A stretch of 64,000 bases of DNA from an uncultured Methanobrevibacter sp. (GTDB lineage Archaea > Methanobacteriota > Methanobacteria > Methanobacteriales > Methanobacteriaceae). Of the stretch, positions 33,348-42,574 are shown one piece after another. The notes beneath the pieces were generated by a model. It was given only the letters and a program-made list of their open reading frames with translations. It made no database searches and had not been told where the DNA came from. How positions within the stretch are numbered: position 1 is the first letter of the stretch; each line of letters opens with the position of its first letter. The translations under genes were made by a program, and so were the position numbers. The DNA lies in NCBI RefSeq assembly GCF_900314615.1, contig NZ_OMWA01000004.1, forward strand, positions 38,787 to 102,786, read 5' to 3'.

Positions 33348-35669
33348 TTGAACAAAAAAATAACATTGTCAATGTTTTTGATATTGTTTCTTTTTTTATC
33401 CATCAGTTCAATTAACGCAAGCGATGCAAACATGACTGATTTAGCAGCTATTGATTCTGCAGGAGATTCTCTTAAAATAACTGAAGAAAATCACATTGAT
33501 TCAGAAAAACTGTCAATAAACACTGACGATATATTATCAGACAATAAAAACAAAACAGAAATGTCTTCCTCATCAAGCAAAGTTTATCAGGGGGGAAGTT
33601 ACAGCGTAATTTTAAAGGATTCGAACGCAAATGAGATTTTAGCAAACAAAACTGTGAATTTTGTTATAAATAATGTAAACTATTCAACCACTACCAATTC
33701 CAAAGGTATTGCAAGTGTTAATCTTGCACTTGATGTTGGAAAATACAGTGCAGCTGCATATTTTGATGGCGACAGCTCATATGATTCAAGCAATTTCACT
33801 TCTGATTTTAACGTATTGTCCACTATAAAAGCCAGTGATTTGACAAAATACTATAAAGGCACAAAACAGTACTCAGCTACATTTTATGACAGTTTAGGAA
33901 ATCTTTTAAAAAATAAGATGGTCACTATAACTGTAAAAGGAAAATCATACTCCAAAAAAACAAACAGCAAAGGTGTTGCAACTTTGGATATTAATCTAAA
34001 GCCTGGAACTTATAAAATAACTTCAACCAATCCTGCTACAGGTTATAAGTTAACTACAAACATTAAGATTTTGTCAACAATCTCTGCAAGCGATTTGAAA
34101 AAAGTCAAAGGAGATTCAAATAAATTTAAGGTAAAATTCTATAAAAGCAACGGTAAGGCTCTGGCAAAAAAGTACGTCAAAATCAAAATCAAAGGAAAAT
34201 CCTACTGGTATAAAACATCTTCCTCAGGATATGTGAGACTGACATTAAACAACTTTAAAAACGGAGTTTTTAAGGTAGTGTCTTATAATAATGACGGAAC
34301 ATCCAAAACAAATACTGTAACAATATACCGTATCGCAAATACCAAGCTGTATGCCAATGGGTATACATTCGCACCAGGGGACAATCGCCAGATTAAAGTT
34401 AAGCTCACAACCAGTCTTGGAGGCAGTTCAGTTTCCGGAAAGATTATAAAAATTACAATTGGCGATAAAACTTACTCCAAAAAAACAGATGCATCCGGTA
34501 TTGCTTATATGGATCTTTCTTCAATCAGCAAAGGATTATATAATGTAAAATATCAGTTTGCAGGAAACAAATTTTTCAAATCATCATCCGATTCAAAGTA
34601 TATCACAATACTTGATACCAATGCCACTAAACTGGCAGTTAAAGGTACAACCCGATTCGGATATGGTGCTCATTCCTCAATGAACGTTGTTTATACTGCA
34701 GGTGGAGTTCCTTTAAGAGGAATGGCTGTGAAAGTCACTGTTGAGGGAACTACATATTCCGGAACCACAAACAACAATGGTGTTGTATCAGTCCCTATTG
34801 ACCTGGGAGTCGGAAATTACACTGTAAGCTTTACTGCATCAGGCAACGATAAGGTTTGCGGAACTTCTGATTCTGCTAAAATAGAAGTATTTGAGAGAAG
34901 TGAAGCAAAACTGACTTGGAAATCAGGAACTTCATTTAAGGACTCTCTCCAAACATTCAAGGTTTTACTGACAGATAAAAACGGAAATCCTATTTCAGGA
35001 CAAACTGTTGAACTTATAATAGATGATTATGTCTATTCTGCAAAAACAGCATCAAACGGATATGCAACAATTAAGGTTTATGCTTCAATGGGAAATTATA
35101 ATGTGGAGGTCAATGCACTGGGAGACAACAATTTCCTGCCTAGTTCCACAAGCAAATCCATTAAGATTGCTGTTTCCAAATTCAAAAAAGGGCTCAATGA
35201 AAAAGCATCCGGTTCTTATTCAAGTTCCTATCTTAAATCATCAAAAAACTGCCCAGTCAACAACGCCAAAATCAAAGCATTGGTTAAATCAGTTACCAGT
35301 GGTCTTACCGACCCTGTCGATAAGGCAAAAGCTATTTTCAATTATGTAAGGGACACTATTTCTTATGATTATTACTATGATTCCCACAGAGGTGCTATCG
35401 GCACATTGAAGTATGGAAGAGCCAACTGCGTTGACCAGGCGCACCTTCTGATTTCAATGTATCGTACTGCAGGGTTTATGGCAAGATATGTCCACGGATC
35501 ATGCAGATTCAGTGACGATGTCTACGGTCATGTATGGACTCAGGTTTTAATAGGCAATACATGGGTTGTTGGAGACCCGATTAATTCCAATAACGAATTG
35601 GGAAAAATCAACAACTGGAATGTGAAAACTTTCGTTTTGAAAAACAGATACGTAAGTCTTCCATTCTGA
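33348..35669 (+). CDS. Secreted surface protein with Ig-like repeats and transglutaminase-type domain
   Basis: A 773-residue exported protein. The signal peptide is residues 1-26 (SMFLILFLFLSISSINA). A Ser/Asp-rich linker follows, then about six Ig-like repeats of 85-90 residues (about 65-605), each with a strand like VTITVKGKSYSKKT and SKGVA. The C-terminal transglutaminase/cysteine-protease domain has a full triad: C694 (RANCVDQ), H728 (YGHVWTQV) and D743 (VVGDPI). This layout matches methanogen adhesin-like proteins and resembles pseudomurein endoisopeptidases; a cell-wall peptide-cleaving role is inferred. TTG start behind GGTG. No C-terminal anchor seen. Confidence 0.85.
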   Translation: MNKKITLSMFLILFLFLSISSINASDANMTDLAAIDSAGDSLKITEENHIDSEKLSINTDDILSDNKNKTEMSSSSSKVYQGGSYSVILKDSNANEILANKTVNFVINNVNYSTTTNSKGIASVNLALDVGKYSAAAYFDGDSSYDSSNFTSDFNVLSTIKASDLTKYYKGTKQYSATFYDSLGNLLKNKMVTITVKGKSYSKKTNSKGVATLDINLKPGTYKITSTNPATGYKLTTNIKILSTISASDLKKVKGDSNKFKVKFYKSNGKALAKKYVKIKIKGKSYWYKTSSSGYVRLTLNNFKNGVFKVVSYNNDGTSKTNTVTIYRIANTKLYANGYTFAPGDNRQIKVKLTTSLGGSSVSGKIIKITIGDKTYSKKTDASGIAYMDLSSISKGLYNVKYQFAGNKFFKSSSDSKYITILDTNATKLAVKGTTRFGYGAHSSMNVVYTAGGVPLRGMAVKVTVEGTTYSGTTNNNGVVSVPIDLGVGNYTVSFTASGNDKVCGTSDSAKIEVFERSEAKLTWKSGTSFKDSLQTFKVLLTDKNGNPISGQTVELIIDDYVYSAKTASNGYATIKVYASMGNYNVEVNALGDNNFLPSSTSKSIKIAVSKFKKGLNEKASGSYSSSYLKSSKNCPVNNAKIKALVKSVTSGLTDPVDKAKAIFNYVRDTISYDYYYDSHRGAIGTLKYGRANCVDQAHLLISMYRTAGFMARYVHGSCRFSDDVYGHVWTQVLIGNTWVVGDPINSNNELGKINNWNVKTFVLKNRYVSLPF

Positions 35670-35811
35670 TTTTTTATTTTTTTTTCATATCCTCTTTTTT
35701 TTCCATATTTCCTCTTATAAACAAAACTTTAATAAATGATGGTTACTAAAAGTATAAAATGTTATATTTATTAACAAATTATTTAATCAAAATTATAAAG
35801 GAGCTAATATT

Positions 35812-36549
35812 ATGGCTATAGATAACGGAGATTTTGTAAGAGTAAACTTTACTGGTAAAATAAAAGACACAGATGATGTATTTGATACTACTTATGATGA
35901 AATTGCACAAGAAGCAGGAATTTTCGAAGAAAACAAAACTTACAAACCAATTCCAATCGTTGTTGGTGGAAACCACTTATTACCTGCAATTGAAGAAGCA
36001 ATCATTGGTTTAGAAGAAGGAGAAACCAAACACATTGAAGTTGATTCCGATAACGCATTTGGACCAAGAGATCCTAAAATGATTCAGTTAGTACCTATGA
36101 AAGAATTCAAAAGACAGGGTATGACTCCTGTCCAAGGTATGAAAATCCAATCTGAAGGCGCAACCGGTAAAATCTTAACCGTAAACGGCGGAAGAGTAAA
36201 AGTTGACTTCAACCACGAATTAGCAGGAAAAGACTTAGTATACGATGTTGAAGTAACTGAAGTTATCGATGATGAAGAAGAAAAAATCAAAAGTATGATT
36301 GAGTTACACTACTCCAATCCTAACGTTGACATCGATAAAACCGAAATTGACATCGTTGACGGTGTTGCAAACATCAAATTAGATGAAATGTCCAAATTTG
36401 ACCAGCAATCCTACATGGACATTACCTTTGCAAGATTCAGAATTGCTAAAGACATCTGGGACAATATTGAAGACATTACCAAAGTAAACTTCGTTGATGA
36501 ATTCGAAAAAAGAGAAGAATCCGACGACGAAGAAGCTGAAGAAGAATAA
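35812..36549 (+). CDS. FKBP-type peptidyl-prolyl cis-trans isomerase, long archaeal form
   Basis: A 245-residue SlyD-like prolyl isomerase and folding chaperone of the cytosol. The FKBP domain (1-150) has DFVRVNFTGKIKDTDDVFDTT, then an IF (insert-in-flap) chaperone domain in the middle, and closes with GRVKVDFNHELAGKDLVYDVEV. A C-terminal domain of about 90 residues, rich in Asp/Glu/Lys and ending in an EEAEEE tail, is typical of long archaeal FKBPs. AAGGAG precedes the ATG. Its codon use (many AAC, GAC, GGT) looks like that of highly expressed genes. A hairpin terminator follows. Confidence 0.95.
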   Translation: MAIDNGDFVRVNFTGKIKDTDDVFDTTYDEIAQEAGIFEENKTYKPIPIVVGGNHLLPAIEEAIIGLEEGETKHIEVDSDNAFGPRDPKMIQLVPMKEFKRQGMTPVQGMKIQSEGATGKILTVNGGRVKVDFNHELAGKDLVYDVEVTEVIDDEEEKIKSMIELHYSNPNVDIDKTEIDIVDGVANIKLDEMSKFDQQSYMDITFARFRIAKDIWDNIEDITKVNFVDEFEKREESDDEEAEEE

Positions 36550-36568
36550 TTCTTCTATTTAATTTTTT

Positions 36569-36586
36569 GAGTTTTTTTTAAAACTC
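36569..36586 (+). terminator. Terminator hairpin after the FKBP gene
   Basis: GAGTTTT, a loop of four T, AAAACTC, followed by TCTTTTTTT. A 7-bp perfect stem and T run directly after the FKBP stop. Confidence 0.65.
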
Positions 36587-36662
36587 TCTTTTTTTATCAT
36601 TTTTCCTAAAATTTATATAATTTTTTCACTAAATTACTTTATATAAGAGGTAGTTGAGTGAA

Positions 36663-37955
36663 ATGTTTGAGAGATTAAAACAAATTAGTTTAGGTAACTG
36701 GATTTTAATCGGAATGATTTTAGGATTATTTTTCGGTTTATTTTTAAATTTTTACGTTCATGATCATTTTATAAAAAATATTGTCTTAATGGACAATGTA
36801 TTCTATCTTGGAGGTAATGCATTTATCAGACTGATGAAAATGCTTGTCGTTCCGCTTGTTTTCTGTTCCATTGTTGTAGGAGTATCGTCAATTTCAGATA
36901 TTCGTAAAATAGGAACAATTGGTGGAAGAACTATTCTAATATATATCCTTACAACAGCTGTTGCGGTAACAATAGCTCTAAGCATCGGTATTCTGCTTAA
37001 ACCGGGCCTTGGTTTGAATATGGCCGCTGCAGCTCAAACATCTAATGTGACTATTAACCAGACAATGACTGATACAATTTTAAATATCATTCCGGAAAAC
37101 CCGTTGAATGCGTTGGCTAACGGAGATATGTTGCCTGTTATCATATTCGGTGTAATTATCGGATTTATCCTCGCTAAATTAAGAGAAGAAACTGATGTAG
37201 TAAACAAATTCTTTGAACAGTCAAACAAAATCATGATGGCAATGACAGGAATTGTGATGAAATTCGCTCCAATAGGAGTTTTCTGTCTGATGGCCAAAAC
37301 TTTTGGAAGCCTGGGTTTTGACGGCATCCTGCCTCTAGCCAAATATGTTGTTTGCGTACTGATTGGATTAGGTATTCAGGCTTTTGTTGTTTATCCGTCC
37401 CTTCTTGTTGTTTTCACAAGGCTCAATCCTGTAACATTCTTCAGGAAGTTCATGTCAGTAATGTTTTTTGCATTTTCATCTTCAACATCAAATGCAACAA
37501 TTCCTCTAAACATGAATAAACTGGAGGATATGGGTGTTTCCCGTGATGTTTCCTCATTTACCATTCCTTTAGGAGCAACAATCAACATGGACGGAACTGC
37601 AATCATGCAGGGAGTTGCGGTAATGTTTGCAGCTCAGGCTTATGGAATAGATTTAGGCACTTCAGCTCTTTTAACAGTAATCTTTACAGCAGTAATGGCT
37701 TCAATAGGTACAGCAGGAGTTCCTTCAGTGGGTCTTGTAACTTTAACTATGGTATTTAATTCAGTAGGTCTGCCGGTTCAGGCAATCGGTGTAATCTTTG
37801 GAATAGATCATGTCCTCGACATGTTCAGAACTGCAGTAAACGTCACTGGTGACGCCATATGTACTATGATTGTGGCATTCAAGAATAAATCCTTTGATGT
37901 TGATGTATTCAAAGGCAGGAAAAAAGCTGAAAAAAAGGTTGAAAATCTTATTTAA
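36663..37955 (+). CDS. Dicarboxylate/amino acid:cation symporter (DAACS family)
   Basis: A 430-residue secondary transporter of the GltP/DctA family, with about eight membrane helices and two re-entrant loops. HP1 carries the serine-rich FAFSSSTSNATIPL (about 275-290) and TM7 the NMDGTAI cation-site motif (about 305); a late TM8 segment includes DMFRTAVNVTGD. Substrates are glutamate, aspartate or C4-dicarboxylates. The next gene, fumarase beta, and the Kor/Suc genes beyond favour a C4-dicarboxylate, by inference. I prefer ATG 36663 over TTG 36654, given the AGAGGT position. Its 3' end overlaps the convergent fumarase gene by 4 bp. Confidence 0.92.
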   Translation: MFERLKQISLGNWILIGMILGLFFGLFLNFYVHDHFIKNIVLMDNVFYLGGNAFIRLMKMLVVPLVFCSIVVGVSSISDIRKIGTIGGRTILIYILTTAVAVTIALSIGILLKPGLGLNMAAAAQTSNVTINQTMTDTILNIIPENPLNALANGDMLPVIIFGVIIGFILAKLREETDVVNKFFEQSNKIMMAMTGIVMKFAPIGVFCLMAKTFGSLGFDGILPLAKYVVCVLIGLGIQAFVVYPSLLVVFTRLNPVTFFRKFMSVMFFAFSSSTSNATIPLNMNKLEDMGVSRDVSSFTIPLGATINMDGTAIMQGVAVMFAAQAYGIDLGTSALLTVIFTAVMASIGTAGVPSVGLVTLTMVFNSVGLPVQAIGVIFGIDHVLDMFRTAVNVTGDAICTMIVAFKNKSFDVDVFKGRKKAEKKVENLI

Positions 37956-38443
37956 ATTTTTTCTCCCCTGTGGATAGCCACTATCCCAGGGATATCTTTT
38001 ACTTTTAGTTCAAACATAGCTTCCATGCCTTCATTTTCAAACAAGACGCATTTTTTATCTAATACTTTGCTTGTAAGCAATGCTGCAACAGGCGGTGTTA
38101 TTACAAAAATTGAATTGTTGTCATTCAGTGCTTTTACTGTTTCATCTCCAAGCATTCCTTTTCCGATATGAACTTTAACGCCATTTTCACTTAAAAACGG
38201 TATGGTTGACTCGATTTCCACTTTGCTGCTTGTTGTTGGTGCAATTCCTGCATCGCTGAATGCAGTATGCATGATGACGCTTCCGTTTAAATCAAAGGGA
38301 ACTCCATCCTTTTTAATCAGATCTACCAGCTGAGGCAGAGCAGCGTCACGGCCGGTATATATTGTTCCGGAAATGCTTATTTTATCTCCAACATTCAATC
38401 CTGATAGGTCTTTATCAGTGATAGGTGTAGTTAATTCCTTCAT
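37952..38443 (-). CDS. Class I fumarate hydratase, beta subunit
   Basis: The 163-residue beta (C-terminal) subunit of two-subunit class I fumarase, which interconverts malate and fumarate with a [4Fe-4S] cluster held by the alpha subunit. The family pattern is clear: LKVGD-like LNVGDKISISGTIYTGRDAA, then IMHTAFSDAGIAPTTSSK and VHIGKGMLGDETVKAL. The alpha subunit gene is not in the window. Minus strand, divergent from the kor operon, whose products act further along the same partial reductive TCA route. Confidence 0.92.
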   Translation of the reverse strand: MKELTTPITDKDLSGLNVGDKISISGTIYTGRDAALPQLVDLIKKDGVPFDLNGSVIMHTAFSDAGIAPTTSSKVEIESTIPFLSENGVKVHIGKGMLGDETVKALNDNNSIFVITPPVAALLTSKVLDKKCVLFENEGMEAMFELKVKDIPGIVAIHRGEKI

Positions 38444-38480
38444 GTTTAATAATTATTTTTTTGTTTATTTAAAAATTTTT

Positions 38481-38561
38481 TAAATATCCTCTTTTTTCAT
38501 AAGATATTTAAATGCTCATTAACATAAATATATAACATTCTATATTTATATATCATAGAAT
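38481..38561 (+). promoter_or_regulatory. kor operon promoter with two inverted repeats
   Basis: TATA-like AAATATATAA lies near 38527-38535. An inverted repeat TAAATATC / GATATTTA (38481-38488, 38503-38510) lies upstream of it, and ATTCTAT / ATAGAAT (38537-38543, 38555-38561) between it and the expected start site. These positions suit an activator or BRE-side site and a repressor operator; no regulator is known from the sequence. Confidence 0.4.
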
Positions 38562-38578
38562 TTTAAGGAGATTTAAAA

Positions 38579-38845
38579 TTGATTATTATTGATGAAAATT
38601 TGTGTAAAGGATGTCATCTTTGCTTATTCATGTGTTCACAGAACGTATATGCTATATCTCCTGAAGTAAACAAAAAAGGCGTACAGCTGCCTTATGTTAA
38701 GTTTGAAGAGAGATGTACCAAATGTGGCACTTGTGAAGTTGCATGTCCAGATCAGGCTATAACTGTGGATATGCCGGAAAATTGGTGGATGAAAGAGGGC
38801 AATGATGTTAAATTCAATCCTAGATTCACACAAGGGAAAAAGTAG
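38579..38845 (+). CDS. korD: 2-oxoglutarate:ferredoxin oxidoreductase, delta (ferredoxin) subunit
   Basis: An 88-residue ferredoxin-like subunit with two [4Fe-4S] sites, CKGCHLCLFMC and CTKCGTCEVACP. It passes electrons between ferredoxin and the TPP subunits of the Kor complex, which in methanogens works in the reductive direction to make 2-oxoglutarate from succinyl-CoA and CO2. The start is TTG with AAGGAG upstream; no ATG is available. It is the first of a tight operon korD-korA-korB-korC-sucC, with gaps of 1-9 bp between genes. Confidence 0.94.
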   Translation: MIIIDENLCKGCHLCLFMCSQNVYAISPEVNKKGVQLPYVKFEERCTKCGTCEVACPDQAITVDMPENWWMKEGNDVKFNPRFTQGKK

Positions 38846-38853
38846 GTGTTAAA

Positions 38854-39984
38854 ATGGCTGAAGAATTTTTTATTCAAGGAAATGAAGCATGTGCTAAAGG
38901 AGCGATAACTGCAGGATGCAGATTTTTCGCAGGTTATCCAATCACCCCATCTACTGAAGTTGCAGAAACTCTAGCGAGGGAATTACCAAAAGTCGGCGGT
39001 TCATTTGTTCAAATGGAGGATGAAATCGCATCTGCCGGAGCTATTATTGGTGGTTCATGGGGAGGAGCTAAATCAATGACTGCAACATCCGGTCCGGGTA
39101 TTTCATTAATGCAGGAAAATATCGGTTATGCATTCATCAGTGAAACTCCGATTGTCATCGTGGATGTTCAAAGAGGTTCTCCTTCAACCGCTCAGCCTAC
39201 CATGGCTGCACAGGGGGACATGATGCAGGCCCGCTGGGGTTCTCACGGAGATTATGAACCTATAGCATTATCCCCATCAAGCGTACAGGAATTCTTTGAT
39301 TTCACTATCAAAGCATTTAATTTAGCAGAAGAATACAGATGCCCTGTATTTGTAATGGCTGATGAAGTAATAGGGCATATGAGAGAAAAAATCGTTGTTG
39401 AAGACGATATTGAAATTGTACCAAGAAAAAGGCCTGAAAAAACTGATGATTATCTGCCGTTCAAAAACGTTGAAAACGGCACAAATCCTATGCCTGCATT
39501 TGGTGATGGATTTAATATTCACGTAACCGGTCTTACTCATGATGAAAGAGGATATCCTGATACCAACAACCCTGAAACTCATGACAAACTTGTTCAGAGA
39601 ATTTGTGATAAAGTTTTAAACAACAGGGACAAAATCTGCTCTGTCAGATCTGAAGAATGTGAAGACGCAGATATCATCATAGTTTCCTATGGTGCTCCTG
39701 TAAGGTCAGCTATTGAAGCTACCAGAAAAGCAAGAGCAGATGGCAAAAAAGTAGGGTATGTTAAAATCGATACACCATGGCCGTTCCCTGTCGAACAATT
39801 GCAGGAATTAACTAAAAACGCAAAAGACGTTGTTGTAGTTGAAATGAATTTAGGTCAGATGTATTATGAAGTTGACCGTGTACTTAAAAGAGACACTAAT
39901 GTTCACTTAATGGGAGTTATCGGTGGACTGCTGCCTACTCCTGATGAAATCTTAGATGTAATTGATAATTTAGGAGGAAACTAA
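38854..39984 (+). CDS. korA: 2-oxoglutarate:ferredoxin oxidoreductase, alpha subunit
   Basis: A 376-residue subunit with the pyrimidine-binding fold of the TPP/pyruvate-ferredoxin oxidoreductase family. It begins with GNEACAKGAITAGCRFFAGYPITPSTEVAE, which is characteristic of KorA, and has the conserved glutamate region QMEDEIASAGAIIGGSWGGAK. A second domain near residue 265 (DIIIVSYGAPVRSAIEATRKAR) is the transketolase-C-like domain. The normal archaeal KorA length and order are kept. The Kor specificity, as opposed to pyruvate or 2-oxoisovalerate, rests on overall similarity and the sucC neighbour. Confidence 0.95.
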   Translation: MAEEFFIQGNEACAKGAITAGCRFFAGYPITPSTEVAETLARELPKVGGSFVQMEDEIASAGAIIGGSWGGAKSMTATSGPGISLMQENIGYAFISETPIVIVDVQRGSPSTAQPTMAAQGDMMQARWGSHGDYEPIALSPSSVQEFFDFTIKAFNLAEEYRCPVFVMADEVIGHMREKIVVEDDIEIVPRKRPEKTDDYLPFKNVENGTNPMPAFGDGFNIHVTGLTHDERGYPDTNNPETHDKLVQRICDKVLNNRDKICSVRSEECEDADIIIVSYGAPVRSAIEATRKARADGKKVGYVKIDTPWPFPVEQLQELTKNAKDVVVVEMNLGQMYYEVDRVLKRDTNVHLMGVIGGLLPTPDEILDVIDNLGGN

Positions 39985-39985
39985 A

Positions 39986-40849
39986 ATGGCTGAACATAAA
40001 GAAAATAGATTTCTTCCATATTTAAGAGAAGACAGATTACCTCACATTTTCTGTCCTGGCTGTGGAAATGGAGCTATTATCAACGCATTTTTAGCAGCTA
40101 TGGAAAAAGCGGAAATGGACTTTGACAATATTGCAATGGTTTCAGGTATCGGATGTTCTTCAAGAATTCCAGGTTACCTTAAATGCGATTCACTTCACAC
40201 AACTCACGGAAGAGCATTGAGCTTTGCAACAGGTTTGAAAACTGCAAATAAAGATTTGGATGTTGTTGTATTTACCGGTGACGGGGATGCAGCTTCCATT
40301 GGTGGAAATCATTTAATCCATGCGGCTAGAAGAAACATTAACTTAACTGTAATTTGTATCAATAATAATATTTATGGTATGACTGGGGGTCAAATCAGTC
40401 CTACATCTCCTAAAGGAAGTTTCGGAACAACCGCACCTTACGGTAACATGGACACTCCATTCAATCTGGCTGAACTTGTTGCAGCTGCAGGGGCATCCTA
40501 CTCTGCAAGATGGACAACAGTTCAAATTGAAAATCTTGTTTTAGCCATTAAGGACGGTTTGAAAAATCCAGGATTTTCATTTATTGAAGTTGCAACCCAA
40601 TGTCCAACATACTTCGGTCGTAAAAACAAACTTAAAACTCCTACTGCAATGGCCGCAGTAATGAAAGCAAATACTGTTTTCAAATCTGCAGCAGACAGGA
40701 TGAGACCAAAAGAACTTGAAGGCAAAATTGTAGTTGGTGAATTTGCAAATACTCAAAGAGCTGAATTCACAGAAAATATCGATAAAATCAGTGTAGAAAA
40801 ATCTGGTAAGAGAACTCTTATCAATTCTGCATATGAAACAGAATTATAG
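39986..40849 (+). CDS. korB: 2-oxoglutarate:ferredoxin oxidoreductase, beta subunit
   Basis: A 287-residue TPP-pyrophosphate-binding subunit. The cysteine near the N-terminus (IFCPGCGNG) helps bind the proximal cluster. The TPP motif runs from FTGDGDAASIGGNHLIHAARR to NNNIYGMTGGQ, the GDG...NN pattern of the family. The CSSRIPGYLKCDSLHTTHGRA segment is the usual beta-subunit signature. Only one base separates it from korA, and its stop runs into the GGTG site of korC, so all four subunits are made from one mRNA. Confidence 0.95.
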   Translation: MAEHKENRFLPYLREDRLPHIFCPGCGNGAIINAFLAAMEKAEMDFDNIAMVSGIGCSSRIPGYLKCDSLHTTHGRALSFATGLKTANKDLDVVVFTGDGDAASIGGNHLIHAARRNINLTVICINNNIYGMTGGQISPTSPKGSFGTTAPYGNMDTPFNLAELVAAAGASYSARWTTVQIENLVLAIKDGLKNPGFSFIEVATQCPTYFGRKNKLKTPTAMAAVMKANTVFKSAADRMRPKELEGKIVVGEFANTQRAEFTENIDKISVEKSGKRTLINSAYETEL

Positions 40850-40858
40850 GTGGATAAT

Positions 40859-41407
40859 ATGAGAACTGAAATTAGAATTTGCGGATTTGGAGGTCAGGGA
40901 GTTATTCTGGCAGGTATTATCTTAGGTAAATCTGCTTGTCTTTTTGACGGTAAAGAAGCAGTTCAAACTCAATCTTATGGTCCTGAAGCTCGTGGAGGAG
41001 CTTCCAAATGTGAAGTTGTTATCAGTGATGGCAAAGTCGATTATCCTAAAGTTCAGAGTCCTGATATTTTAGTGGCAATGTCCAATGAAGCATTATTGAA
41101 ATATATTGTCGATTTAAAAGATAATGGAACATTGATTGTTGATCCTGGAACAACTGATGTTGAAGATGTCAGAGAATTTATAGATGAACATAATATTAAA
41201 GTTTATGAAGCTCCCGCTACTAAAACAGCTACCGATGAAATCGGTCTTAAAATTGTAGCAAACATTGTTATGGTTGGAGCTATTACAAAAATAACTGAAG
41301 TAATATCCAAAGAAGCTGCTGTGAAAGCTATTGAAGCTAGCGTTCCTAAAGGAACTGAAGAGAAAAACATCAAAGCTTTCGAAGCAGGATATGCTTTAGC
41401 AGAATAG
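40859..41407 (+). CDS. korC: 2-oxoglutarate:ferredoxin oxidoreductase, gamma subunit
   Basis: A 182-residue subunit with the CoA-substrate-type gamma fold. The N-terminus RICGFGGQGVILAGIILGKSA is the family hallmark, followed by QTQSYGPEARGGASKCEVVIS. I start it at ATG 40859 with GGTGGATAAT overlapping the korB stop; the in-frame GTG at 40850 lies in that ribosome binding site. Fourth gene of the kor operon; the sucC gene begins 8 bp later. Confidence 0.94.
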   Translation: MRTEIRICGFGGQGVILAGIILGKSACLFDGKEAVQTQSYGPEARGGASKCEVVISDGKVDYPKVQSPDILVAMSNEALLKYIVDLKDNGTLIVDPGTTDVEDVREFIDEHNIKVYEAPATKTATDEIGLKIVANIVMVGAITKITEVISKEAAVKAIEASVPKGTEEKNIKAFEAGYALAE

Positions 41408-41415
41408 GTGTTATA

Positions 41416-42534
41416 ATGAGATTTTTTGAAAACGTAGCAAAACAAATTTTTAATGACGAAGGTATTCCGATTTTAGAAGGTCACGTTGCTTATTCTCCTG
41501 AAGAAGCAATGACTATCTCTTCAGAGATGGATGTTCCTGTTGTAATCAAAGCACAGGTACTTACTGGTGGTAGAGGTAAAGCCGGTGGTGTAAAATTTGC
41601 AGACAACCCGGGTGAAGCACTCAAAGTCGCAGATGAAATTTTAGGTATGGAAATCAAAGGTGAAAAAGTAAAACACCTTTTAATTGAAGAAAAAGCAGAA
41701 ATCCTAAATGAATTCTTTGTAACCGTATCTGTTGACAGAGGGGCAAGAAGACCGGTTATCCTTGCAAGTAAGGAAGGTGGTGTTGAAATTGAAAATCTGG
41801 CTAAAACCAATCCTGAAAAGATTATCAAATACTATCCTAATCCTTTACTTGAATTCCTGCCTTATGAAGCTCGTGAAATTGCACGTAAAATGGAAGTTCC
41901 TTCCGAGTTGATTTCCCCTATGGGTGACATGATCTGGAAACTTTATCAGGTATTTGAAAAATATGATGCAGATACTGCTGAGATAAACCCTCTTGTTCTC
42001 ACTCCGGACGGACTTATTGCAGCTGACGCTAAATTGGTGGTCGAAAACGATTCACTTTTCAGACATCAGGATTTAGTGGAAAGGCTTCACTACAAGAAAA
42101 AAGCAGTTGACTTTGTCCAGCTGGATGGTGACATTGCAGTTATCGGTAATGGTGCAGGACTTACATTAACTGCTATGGACATGATTAAGCTTAACGGAGG
42201 AGAGCCTGCAACATTCCTTGATATTGGTGGTGGAGCTTCAGAACACATCATCAATCAGGCTTTAAACATAGTACTGAACTATGATCCTGTTAAAGTAGTG
42301 TTCCTTAATGTTTTAGGTGGTATTACCAAAGCGGATGATGTTGCACGTGGTGTAATTAAAGCAATGGAACAGTCTGACCGCAGAATACACATTGTTATCA
42401 GATTGACTGGTACAAATGAAGAAGAAGGTCAGAGACTTTTAGAAGAAGCAGGAATTCCATATGAAACATCAATGGAAAAAGCAGCTAAAAAGGCTGTTGA
42501 GCTTTGTGAAGAACTAAAAGCTGAAGGAAAATAA
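41416..42534 (+). CDS. sucC: Succinyl-CoA synthetase beta subunit
   Basis: A 372-residue ATP-grasp subunit of ADP-forming succinyl-CoA ligase, which makes the succinyl-CoA that Kor reductively carboxylates. ATP-grasp lysine and loop: VVIKAQVLTGGRGKAGGVKFA (about 35-55). Metal ligands are in the DTAEINPLVLTPDG segment near 190. The C-terminal CoA-ligase domain has DIGGGASEHIINQAL and VFLNVLGGITKADDVARG. The alpha subunit (sucD) is elsewhere. It ends the kor operon, and two hairpins follow. Confidence 0.95.
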   Translation: MRFFENVAKQIFNDEGIPILEGHVAYSPEEAMTISSEMDVPVVIKAQVLTGGRGKAGGVKFADNPGEALKVADEILGMEIKGEKVKHLLIEEKAEILNEFFVTVSVDRGARRPVILASKEGGVEIENLAKTNPEKIIKYYPNPLLEFLPYEAREIARKMEVPSELISPMGDMIWKLYQVFEKYDADTAEINPLVLTPDGLIAADAKLVVENDSLFRHQDLVERLHYKKKAVDFVQLDGDIAVIGNGAGLTLTAMDMIKLNGGEPATFLDIGGGASEHIINQALNIVLNYDPVKVVFLNVLGGITKADDVARGVIKAMEQSDRRIHIVIRLTGTNEEEGQRLLEEAGIPYETSMEKAAKKAVELCEELKAEGK

Positions 42535-42574
42535 GAAATTTATTTTGCATTTTTTTAAAACACGAAAAAAATCA

